Source of the DNA: Flavobacteriaceae bacterium
GTDB lineage: Bacteria; Bacteroidota; Bacteroidia; Flavobacteriales; Flavobacteriaceae
Assembly: GCA_018623655.1 (NCBI GenBank)
Contig: JAAZVG010000099.1
Coordinates: 1 to 5,850, forward strand
Length of the DNA: 5,850 nucleotides
Direction: 5' to 3'
In this document: positions 1-5,645 of the stretch, in pieces
Layout: each line of letters begins with the position of its first letter
Position numbering within the stretch: the first letter of the stretch is position 1
Position numbers and translations under genes: made by a program
The notes under the pieces: generated by a model
Databases searched by the model: none
Told to the model about the DNA's origin: nothing
The model's input: only the letters and a program-made list of their open reading frames with translations

Positions 1-486
1 CTGACGAATTGATCTACCTTCACGATCAACGTTTACATTGTCTACATCTGACACCCAAACAACCTGATGAGGAGACCCTGTATCAAGAAAGAGATTCTTA
101 TTCGATAAACGATCGACATGCGATACATTCTTCATATTAATTTCGATAAAATCACCTCTGCTTTTTGCACCTATCATAGTGTTGTTAAAAGCAAAGCGAA
201 CTGTTTCTGAAGCACCCTTATAGTCAATACCAAATCGAACGATACAACGAGCACCATTACCACAAAAAGACGACTCTGTGCCATCTGAGTTGAAATAAGT
301 CATTTGGAAATCTGCTTCATTATGGGTATCATAAAACATCAAACCATCTGCTCCAACACCGTAACGCCTTTCACAAATATGTCTTATCTGTTCTTTTGTA
401 AGCTCAAACTTAATCTCTGAACGATCAATAATGACAAAATCATTACCTGCTCCGTGATACTTATAAAATGGCACTTTCACATTCAT
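1..486 (-). CDS. dapF: Diaminopimelate epimerase, N-terminal 162 residues (3' end outside window)
   Basis: DapF interconverts LL- and meso-diaminopimelate in the cytoplasm, the step before lysine and the source of the diamino acid for peptidoglycan cross-links. Reading leftwards from ATG at 486, the frame stays open to base 1. It shows the family's N-terminal signature YHGAGNDFVIID (residues 10-21, with the substrate-contacting Asn15), GVGADGL (43-49), FNSDGTESSFCGNGAR (65-80) and the TGSPH segment (136-140). Cys75 in CGNG is the first of the two catalytic cysteines. The second, in the C-terminal domain, lies beyond the left edge, as do roughly 100 residues, since family members are about 260-280 aa. 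The start is chosen because the other nearby ATG, at 490, is in a different frame that stops after nine codons. No good ribosome-binding site is visible, as usual in this phylum. The gene is divergent from the protease gene. Identification is secure; completeness cannot be judged. Confidence 0.96.
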   Translation of the reverse strand, partial: MNVKVPFYKYHGAGNDFVIIDRSEIKFELTKEQIRHICERRYGVGADGLMFYDTHNEADFQMTYFNSDGTESSFCGNGARCIVRFGIDYKGASETVRFAFNNTMIGAKSRGDFIEINMKNVSHVDRLSNKNLFLDTGSPHQVVWVSDVDNVNVDREGRSIRQ

Positions 487-512
487 ACATGCAATATACC
501 TCAATTTTAAAG

Positions 513-520
513 CAAATAGA
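513..520 (-). promoter_or_regulatory. Candidate dapF promoter, -7 element
   Basis: On the minus strand the octamer TCTATTTG matches the Bacteroidota -7 consensus TAnnTTTG except at the second base. Its end is 26 bases before the dapF start codon, giving a leader of about 20 nt. No clear TTG box is seen about 19 bp upstream (only a T-run near 540-545), so this is a weak call based on position and consensus. Confidence 0.3.
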
Positions 521-546
521 ATCGTTAAATGAGCGTTAAAAAGCTA

Positions 547-575
547 CTGTAAAACTAAAAATGATTCGATTTTTG
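547..575 (+). promoter_or_regulatory. Candidate promoter of the htrA-type gene
   Basis: GATTTTTG at 568-575 matches TAnnTTTG except for the first base. CTG at 547-549, 18 bp upstream, is a one-mismatch version of the TTG box. Transcription would start near 581, leaving a very short leader of about 12 nt before the ATG at 593. The call rests on a degenerate match in an AT-rich gap, so confidence is low. Confidence 0.35.
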
Positions 576-592
576 TAAAAAAACAAACATTT

Positions 593-1975
593 ATGAAAAA
601 ATGGATTTTCCCCTTGACAATAGCTGTTTTTTCGGCATTCACTACTTTTTTTATTCAACATTGGTTAACTGGAAACGTAGACAAACAACCCGGAAAAACG
701 ATAACATTTGAAAGTTCAATTTCACAACCTGTTTCTCTAAGACCCTCTGATACAAATACTGATTTCACTATAGCTGCGGAGAAAACGATACATGCTGTAG
801 TACATGTAAAAAACGTAACGAATACCAAAGGACCACAGTCTTTGATGGATTTTTTCTATGGTTATGAAAGCTATAGCACTCCCCAAATTGGAACAGGTTC
901 TGGAGTGATTGTATCACCTGACGGATACATCGTAACAAACAACCATGTAATCGAAGAAGCATCAGAACTTGAGGTCACACTTAACAACAATGCAAATTAT
1001 GCAGCCAAAGTAATAGGAACCGATCCTAACTCTGATTTGGCATTGTTAAAAATAGAGGCAGAAGAAGAACTGCCCTATCTCACTTTTGGTGATTCTGATC
1101 GTAGCGCAGTTGGTGAGTGGGTTCTCGCGGTAGGTAATCCATTTAATCTTACTTCAACAGTTACTGCTGGTATTATTTCAGCAAAGGCGCGATCTATTTC
1201 TACGGCAAATAATCTCTCGTTTATTCAAACTGATGCAGCCGTAAACCCAGGTAATAGCGGAGGTGCTTTGGTTAATACTAAAGGAGAACTTATTGGTATC
1301 AATACCGCTATAAAGTCACGAACAGGATCGTATGTAGGCTACTCCTTTGCAATCCCAAGTAACACGGCAAAGAAAGTAATTGAAGACCTCTTAGAATTTG
1401 GAAAAGTTCAACGTGGAATACTTGGTATTTCGGCGCTAAGAGCAGAGTCAATCGAAGCGATAAAGAGAGGATTAAATGAAATTGAAGGGGTTTATATTTC
1501 AGAAGTAAGTGAAGGGTCTGGAGCAGAATTAGCAGGTCTACAATCGGGCGATATCATTAAGCGAGTCGACGGATTACCTATTAAGAATTTTACTGCTCTG
1601 ACTGGATACTTATCTTCTAAGAGACCGGGAGATAAAGTCGAAATTATTTACGACAGAGACGACGAGCAGCTCTCTGCCTTAGTCACTTTAACCAAAAACG
1701 AGACCGCGGACCTTAATCGCCTTGGACTTCGAGTTCAAAATCTAAATCAAAACCTCAAAAAGAAGTATAAGCGTAAAGAAGGTGTTATTATTACTGCAGC
1801 TTCAGAGTATTATAAGAATTATGCGCTTGAAGGCAAAATAGTTATCGCCATTAACGGAATTAAGATTTCAAATATTGAGGATGCTGTGGAAGCAAGCGCA
1901 CAAAATAAAACCTATCGATACGCAATAACAGTCATTGATGAAGTAGGTAACAAAGAAACCCTGATCTTTAACTAA
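593..1975 (+). CDS. HtrA/Deg-family (Do-like) envelope serine protease
   Basis: A trypsin-fold serine endoprotease with C-terminal PDZ domains, of the kind that degrades or senses misfolded proteins outside the cytoplasmic membrane. Residues 4-22 form one hydrophobic segment after a Lys-Lys start. No convincing AxA cleavage site follows, so it may stay as a DegS-like membrane anchor. The protease domain covers roughly 90-260, with His118 (TNNHV), Asp148 (SDLALLKI) and Ser222 in PGNSGGAL, so the triad is intact. PDZ1 runs from the GILGI loop (275-279) to about 367, including AGLQSGDIIKRVDG. A second, divergent PDZ-like module fills about 375-460: it keeps a VIAING strand but lacks the usual AGL-xxGD helix start. 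The length of 460 aa is typical of DegP/DegQ-like proteins. The next gene, trmD, starts 28 nt downstream without its own promoter, so the two are probably cotranscribed. degP, degQ and degS cannot be told apart from sequence alone, so no symbol is given. Confidence 0.95.
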   Translation: MKKWIFPLTIAVFSAFTTFFIQHWLTGNVDKQPGKTITFESSISQPVSLRPSDTNTDFTIAAEKTIHAVVHVKNVTNTKGPQSLMDFFYGYESYSTPQIGTGSGVIVSPDGYIVTNNHVIEEASELEVTLNNNANYAAKVIGTDPNSDLALLKIEAEEELPYLTFGDSDRSAVGEWVLAVGNPFNLTSTVTAGIISAKARSISTANNLSFIQTDAAVNPGNSGGALVNTKGELIGINTAIKSRTGSYVGYSFAIPSNTAKKVIEDLLEFGKVQRGILGISALRAESIEAIKRGLNEIEGVYISEVSEGSGAELAGLQSGDIIKRVDGLPIKNFTALTGYLSSKRPGDKVEIIYDRDDEQLSALVTLTKNETADLNRLGLRVQNLNQNLKKKYKRKEGVIITAASEYYKNYALEGKIVIAINGIKISNIEDAVEASAQNKTYRYAITVIDEVGNKETLIFN

Positions 1976-2003
1976 TTTTACGGTTGAAACTGATAGCTGA
2001 ATT

Positions 2004-2678
2004 TTGAGAATAGATATTATCACAGCCGTTCCGGACCTTTTAAATAGTTTATTAGGACATTCTATTGTCAAAAGGGCAATCGAAAAGGAATTGTTTGAAC
2101 TAAAAATCCACTCCCTACGTGAAGAAGGATTGGGTAAATACCGTCAAATTGATGATTACCCTTACGGTGGCTCAGCAGGTATGGTTCTAATGGCAGAGCC
2201 GTTAGATCGTATGTTAACCAAACTAACTGAGGAGCGAACTTATAATGCTATCCTATACTTAACACCTGATGGTCAATTATGGACCCAGAATACTGCTAAT
2301 CAATTTTCGCTCAAAGGAAACATAATTATGATTTGCGGTCATTACAAGGGTATCGATCAGCGCATTAGAGATCTTTGGGTAACCCATGAGATATCTATTG
2401 GTGATTTCGTTTTATCTGGTGGAGAAATTGCCGCTGCCGTTTTAACCGACAGTATCGTTCGATTACTACCAGGAGTTTTGGGAGATATGGAGTCTGCTTT
2501 GAGTGACTCTTTTCAAGATTCTCTTCTCGCTCCTCCTGTTTATACAAGACCCGCTGAATTTAAAGGTTTAAAAGTACCTGAAGTGCTTATGAGTGGTAAT
2601 TTTAAGGCTATCGAATCATGGAATGAAGAAGAGGCTATAAAAAGAACCAAAGAACGCAGACCAGACTTATTAAAATAA
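2004..2678 (+). CDS. trmD: tRNA (guanine-37-N1)-methyltransferase, TTG start
   Basis: TrmD uses S-adenosylmethionine to methylate G37 next to the anticodon of tRNAs reading CNN and some other codons, which prevents +1 frameshifting. The protein is a SPOUT (trefoil-knot) methyltransferase acting as a homodimer. Recognisable blocks are DDYPYGGSAGM (50-60), LTPDGQ (86-91), the knot motif ICGHYKGIDQRI (110-121), EISIGDFVLSGGE (129-141), RLLPGVLG (153-160) and DSFQDSLL (168-175). Arg153 and Asp168 correspond to the catalytic Arg154 and Asp169 of the enterobacterial enzyme. The length of 224 aa suits the short Bacteroidota form. The start is TTG at 2004: an in-frame TGA lies at 1998-2000, the conserved MRIDIIT N-terminus begins exactly there, and the next in-frame ATG would remove about 59 residues. 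It follows the protease gene by 28 nt and precedes rplS by 75 nt. Confidence 0.97.
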   Translation: MRIDIITAVPDLLNSLLGHSIVKRAIEKELFELKIHSLREEGLGKYRQIDDYPYGGSAGMVLMAEPLDRMLTKLTEERTYNAILYLTPDGQLWTQNTANQFSLKGNIIMICGHYKGIDQRIRDLWVTHEISIGDFVLSGGEIAAAVLTDSIVRLLPGVLGDMESALSDSFQDSLLAPPVYTRPAEFKGLKVPEVLMSGNFKAIESWNEEEAIKRTKERRPDLLK

Positions 2679-2700
2679 GTAATTTTTTAGGTATTTGAGA

Positions 2701-2730
2701 TTGCTATTTTTAAATAAAACACTATTTTTG
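2701..2730 (+). promoter_or_regulatory. Promoter of rplS (Bacteroidota housekeeping type)
   Basis: TTG at 2701-2703, a 19-bp spacer and a perfect TAnnTTTG box (TATTTTTG, 2723-2730) match the housekeeping promoter described for Bacteroides and Flavobacterium. Transcription would start near 2736, giving a leader of about 18 nt before the rplS ATG. This is the best promoter match in the window and gives rplS expression independent of trmD. Confidence 0.72.
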
Positions 2731-2753
2731 CACCCAGTTTTAAAGCATTCTAA

Positions 2754-3104
2754 ATGGAAAATTTAGTTCAATACGTAGAGAACACCGCGGTGGCGCAGAA
2801 GGAATTCCCAAAGTTTGGAGCCGGTGATACGATTACGGTTTATTACGAAATTAAAGAAGGAGAGAAAACACGTACTCAGTTCTTTAAAGGAGTAGTTATT
2901 CAGGTTAAAGGTTCAGGTTCTACTGAAACTTTTACTATTCGAAAAATGTCTGGAACGATAGGTGTAGAACGTATCTTTCCCATGAATATGCCAGCTCTTC
3001 AAAAAATCGAAGTTAACAAGAGAGGTAAAGTTAGACGTTCGCGTATCTTTTACTTCCGCAGCTTAACTGGTAAGAAGGCTAGAATCAAAGAAATCAGAAA
3101 TTAA
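2754..3104 (+). CDS. rplS: 50S ribosomal protein L19 (bL19)
   Basis: bL19 is a basic component of the large ribosomal subunit located at the interface with the 30S subunit. The 116-aa length matches the family. Conserved blocks are all present: FGAGDTITVYY (21-31), EGEKTRTQFFKGVVI (35-49), FTIRKMSGTIGVERIFP (60-76) and the basic tail KRGKVRRSRIFYFR (89-102) followed by GKKARIKE (106-113). The N-terminal extension before the core (about 20 residues) resembles other Bacteroidota L19 proteins. The ATG at 2754 is preceded by an A/T-rich leader without a Shine-Dalgarno sequence. It is flanked by a strong promoter upstream and an intrinsic terminator about 20 nt downstream, so it appears to be a single-gene unit, although read-through from trmD is possible. 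Confidence 0.98.
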   Translation: MENLVQYVENTAVAQKEFPKFGAGDTITVYYEIKEGEKTRTQFFKGVVIQVKGSGSTETFTIRKMSGTIGVERIFPMNMPALQKIEVNKRGKVRRSRIFYFRSLTGKKARIKEIRN

Positions 3105-3125
3105 TTGATTACTAACGAAATTGTT

Positions 3126-3158
3126 AAGCCGTGCAAAGTTATTTTCACGGCTTTTTTT
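3126..3158 (+). terminator. Intrinsic terminator after rplS
   Basis: An 8-bp perfect stem, AAGCCGTG (3126-3133) with CACGGCTT (3146-3153), encloses a 12-nt loop and runs directly into a T tract (3152-3158). Three further A-T pairs are possible inside the loop. It lies 21 nt past the rplS stop and works only in the plus direction, because no matching A tract precedes the stem. Confidence 0.88.
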
Positions 3159-3164
3159 GTGTCT

Positions 3165-3172
3165 TATATTTG
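3165..3172 (+). promoter_or_regulatory. Promoter -7 element of icd
   Basis: TATATTTG is a perfect match to TAnnTTTG and is followed by GCCACG, similar to the GC-containing start region after the rplS box. The expected -33 position, around 3143-3146, falls inside the rplS terminator loop and stem and shows only a T-run, not TTG. Transcription would start near 3178, with a leader of about 25 nt before icd. Confidence 0.58.
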
Positions 3173-3176
3173 CCAC

Positions 3177-3192
3177 GCCTAAAAGCCTAAAA
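3177..3192 (+). repeat. Tandem 8-bp repeat in the icd leader
   Basis: GCCTAAAA occurs twice head to tail (3177-3184 and 3185-3192), beginning at about the predicted transcription start of icd and ending 10 bases before its ATG. It could be a regulator half-site pair at 8-bp spacing or a chance duplication. No known operator is recognised. Confidence 0.6.
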
Positions 3193-3202
3193 CCAATTAT
3201 CA

Positions 3203-5422
3203 ATGAAAAACATCTATTACACTCTAACTGATGAAGCACCTGCTTTAGCGACTTTTTCTTTTTTACCGATGGTAAAAGCGATTACTAAGTCTACAGGCAT
3301 AGAGTTTTTAGTAAAAGACATCTCTCTATCGGCGAGAATACTTGCAACATTTAATAATCAACTTGAAGAAGATCAGCGAGTTGAAGATGCCTTAAGTGCA
3401 TTAGGAGCACTTGCAAAAAAATCTGACACGACGATCATCAAATTACCTAACATCAGCGCATCAATCCCACAACTAAAAGCAGCTGTTAAAGAACTTCAAG
3501 ACAAAGGATATAAACTACCTGATTATCCGGATAGTGCGAATAGCGAGGAAGAAAAAGAAATTAAGGGCTTGTACGACAAAATTAAAGGTAGTGCTGTCAA
3601 CCCTGTTCTAAGAGAGGGAAATTCTGATCGACGCGCCCCCTTAGCGGTAAAAAATTATGCAAAAAAACATCCACATACGATGGGTATGTGGACTTCAACT
3701 AGCCAGAGCCATGTAAGTACCATGAGCGAGGGTGATTTTAAGAGTAACGAAAAATCACTTACTAGTGAGAAGGCAACCCAGGTCAATATTGAGTTTGTTG
3801 ACTCTAAGGGTTCTACTACTCTTCTTAAAAAAGATATTGCCATTAAAAAAGGAGAAATCTTCGACACCACTAAGATGTCTGTTTCAAAACTTCGCTCCTT
3901 TTTGAAAAATGAAATAGAGGATGCTACTAACAGGGATATCTTACTCTCGGCTCACTTAAAGGCAACGATGATGAAAGTATCCGACCCCATTCTTTTTGGA
4001 CACATTATCGAAATCTATTTTGAAGAAGTATTTCAAAAGTATCGAGAAGTGTTCAGTAAAAAAGGGATTAATGCCAATGAAGGTCTTCAAAGCATCTTTA
4101 ATAAGTTAAGTCTGTTAGATGATAAGCAACTAGCTAAAGAAATAAGAACTGCCTTCGTTGAAATAATGAACCGTAAAGCGGATATCGCTATGGTTAATTC
4201 AGATAAAGGCATTACTAACCTTCATGTACCTAGCGATGTCATCATAGATGCTTCTATGCCGGCAATGATTAGGAATTCAGGTCAAATGTATGATAAAGAA
4301 GGTAAATCACGTGACACAAAGGCTATAATTCCAGATAGTTCTTATGCTGCTGTTTATCAATCAACAATTGATTACTGTAAAGAGAATGGAGCATTTGATC
4401 CGAGAGAAATGGGTACCGTTCCAAATATTGGACTAATGGCACAAAAGGCTGAAGAATACGGTTCTCATGATAAAACCTTTGAACTTTCTGATGCTGGAGT
4501 AGTTCGAGTAGTCGACCAGGATGGCAGTATACTTCAAGAGCAGCAGGTTGAAAAAGGAGACATCTTTAGAATGTGTCAAGTTAAGGATGCTCCGATACGA
4601 AATTGGGTTTCTTTAGCAGTTGAACGCGCACGTTTAAGCAATACACCTGCTGTTTTTTGGTTAGATAGTGATCGCGCTCATGACAGAGAACTAATTAAAA
4701 AGGTAGATTGCTACCTAAAATTAGAAGATACTAGTGGACTAGACTTAAGAATCTTAAGTCCTAAGGAGGCTACTCTTTTTACATTAGACCGATTAAAAAA
4801 AGGATTAAATACTATTTCGGTAACAGGTAATGTTCTTAGAGATTACTTAACCGATCTTTTCCCAATATTAGAGGTAGGAACATCAGCTAAAATGCTTTCT
4901 ATTGTTCCACTTATGAATGGCGGAGGATTATTTGAAACAGGGGCAGGTGGTTCTGCGCCTAAACACGTTGAGCAATTCGTTGAAGAGGGTCACCTTCGTT
5001 GGGACTCATTAGGAGAATTCCTAGCACTTCAAGTAGCTCTAGAATTTGTTGGACAGCATAATAAGTCTAACGACATTCAAGTTTATTCAGACACCTTAGG
5101 TATGGCTGTTGAGAAACTTCTTGACCAAGACAAGGGTCCTAAACGTAAAGTAGGCGAGTTAGATACAAGAGGTAGCCACTTCTATTTAGTAAAGTTCTGG
5201 GTTGAAGCATTAGCTTATTCAAATCTGAAAGATAAATCGAGATTTGAAAACTTGAACGCTGCAATTGACTCGTTAAGCGATAAGATCTTAGATGAAATCA
5301 ATGCTACACAGGGGCACTCGCAATATTTAGGTGGATATTTCAAACTTAATACCAGTAAAGCAACAGAGGCTATGTGTCCGAGCAAGACTTTAAATAGTCT
5401 TTTTGAAAAGCACCTAGCATAA
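3203..5422 (+). CDS. icd: Monomeric NADP-dependent isocitrate dehydrogenase (IDH-II type)
   Basis: The enzyme oxidatively decarboxylates isocitrate to 2-oxoglutarate in the cytoplasm, producing NADPH. Its length of 739 aa and its whole sequence fit the monomeric family, such as the 741-aa Azotobacter vinelandii enzyme, and not the roughly 400-aa dimeric one. Recalled active-site residues of that enzyme are found at near-identical positions. Isocitrate contacts are Ser130, Asn133, Arg137 and Arg143 in the SAVNPVLREGNSDRR block, Lys253, Tyr419 and Arg546. Metal ligands are Asp349 (DVIIDASMPAMIR), Asp547 and Asp551. NADP phosphate contacts are His588 (SAPKHVEQ), Arg599 and Arg648. All key residues seem present, so it should be active. 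The ATG at 3203 gives the conserved N-terminus IYYTLTDEAPALATFSFLP. The gene has its own likely promoter overlapping the rplS terminator and is followed after 1 nt by a small membrane-protein gene. Confidence 0.97.
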   Translation: MKNIYYTLTDEAPALATFSFLPMVKAITKSTGIEFLVKDISLSARILATFNNQLEEDQRVEDALSALGALAKKSDTTIIKLPNISASIPQLKAAVKELQDKGYKLPDYPDSANSEEEKEIKGLYDKIKGSAVNPVLREGNSDRRAPLAVKNYAKKHPHTMGMWTSTSQSHVSTMSEGDFKSNEKSLTSEKATQVNIEFVDSKGSTTLLKKDIAIKKGEIFDTTKMSVSKLRSFLKNEIEDATNRDILLSAHLKATMMKVSDPILFGHIIEIYFEEVFQKYREVFSKKGINANEGLQSIFNKLSLLDDKQLAKEIRTAFVEIMNRKADIAMVNSDKGITNLHVPSDVIIDASMPAMIRNSGQMYDKEGKSRDTKAIIPDSSYAAVYQSTIDYCKENGAFDPREMGTVPNIGLMAQKAEEYGSHDKTFELSDAGVVRVVDQDGSILQEQQVEKGDIFRMCQVKDAPIRNWVSLAVERARLSNTPAVFWLDSDRAHDRELIKKVDCYLKLEDTSGLDLRILSPKEATLFTLDRLKKGLNTISVTGNVLRDYLTDLFPILEVGTSAKMLSIVPLMNGGGLFETGAGGSAPKHVEQFVEEGHLRWDSLGEFLALQVALEFVGQHNKSNDIQVYSDTLGMAVEKLLDQDKGPKRKVGELDTRGSHFYLVKFWVEALAYSNLKDKSRFENLNAAIDSLSDKILDEINATQGHSQYLGGYFKLNTSKATEAMCPSKTLNSLFEKHLA
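3661..3692 (-). other. Antisense terminator-like hairpin inside icd
   Basis: A perfect 9-bp inverted repeat, TCCACATAC (3670-3678) with GTATGTGGA (3684-3692) around a 5-nt loop, is preceded on the plus strand by seven A residues (3661-3667). Read on the minus strand this is a stem followed by TG and seven T, the form of an intrinsic terminator. It overlaps codons for the conserved KKHPHTMGMW segment, so it may be coincidental. Confidence 0.4.
4701..4760. repeat. Cluster of three inverted repeats inside icd
   Basis: Three perfect inverted repeats occur in 60 bp: AGGTAG/CTACCT with a 4-nt loop (4701-4716), CTAGT/ACTAG with a 2-nt centre (4731-4742), and GACTTAAGA/TCTTAAGTC around a single A (4742-4760). 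They lie within icd codons for about residues 500-520, just before the conserved ILSPKEATLF segment. No function is known; chance in AT-rich coding DNA is possible. Confidence 0.5.
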
Positions 5423-5423
5423 A

Positions 5424-5645
5424 ATGGATAAAGCGATACTCCAAAAAGGCATCATGATTTGGTTAAGAGCACTGCTCTTTATGGCCACAGGTCCTATTGT
5501 GCTTAGCAGTGCATTTAAGAATCAAACTCATCCTCTTTTTGTCCCCGTATTGGTGATAGGAGTTGTTTTGAGCTTTTTCGCGATTTACTTCGGCTTTAAG
5601 GCGATTAAAAAATTAATGGAAGGCTTATTTAGTAATAAGGGTTAA
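5424..5645 (+). CDS. Small two-helix membrane protein (DUF6095-like)
   Basis: A 73-aa protein of unknown function. It has a short amphipathic start (MDKAILQKG), a first hydrophobic segment at about 10-30 with a Gly-Pro in its second half, a short polar loop FKNQTHP (31-37), a second hydrophobic segment at about 38-58, and a Lys-rich C-terminal tail. The positive charges at both ends predict that both termini are cytoplasmic. The overall pattern (KGI start, TGPxV in helix 1, FxxKxIKKLxxxLF end) resembles the small flavobacterial family I recall as DUF6095, but this is from memory and no motif defines a function. Its ATG begins 1 nt after the icd stop, so it is very likely cotranscribed with and translationally coupled to icd. 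Its stop codon overlaps that of the convergent gene on the right. Confidence 0.85.
   Translation: MDKAILQKGIMIWLRALLFMATGPIVLSSAFKNQTHPLFVPVLVIGVVLSFFAIYFGFKAIKKLMEGLFSNKG

Larger units (their letters stand above)
487..592. promoter_or_regulatory. Divergent intergenic region between dapF and the htrA-type gene
   Basis: This 106-bp AT-rich gap must hold the start signals of both outward-facing genes. Visible in it are a weak Bacteroidota-type -7 element for each direction and a direct repeat CGTTAAA at 523-529 and 534-540 (11 bp start to start, about one helical turn). The repeat lies just upstream of the candidate dapF -7 element, where a regulator could bind, but no known operator is recognised. 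No RNA gene or ORF is seen. Confidence 0.5.

Noticed and set aside
768..962. 64-aa minus-strand ORF
   Set aside because: It lies antisense inside the protease domain, has no family features, and the plus-strand frame is clearly real.
1999..2006. GAATTTTG, a near match to the TAnnTTTG promoter box
   Set aside because: It overlaps the trmD start codon, so transcription from it would begin inside the gene.
1868..2071. 67-aa minus-strand ORF spanning the htrA-trmD junction
   Set aside because: It is antisense to two recognised genes, its sequence is not protein-like, and it has no start signals.
3655..3870. 71-aa minus-strand ORF inside icd
   Set aside because: It is a shadow of a highly conserved coding region with no independent evidence; the nearby antisense hairpin was considered separately.
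4763..4769. AAGGAGG, the strongest Shine-Dalgarno-like sequence noticed in the window
   Set aside because: It is inside icd with no ATG at suitable spacing, and the real genes here do not use such sites.
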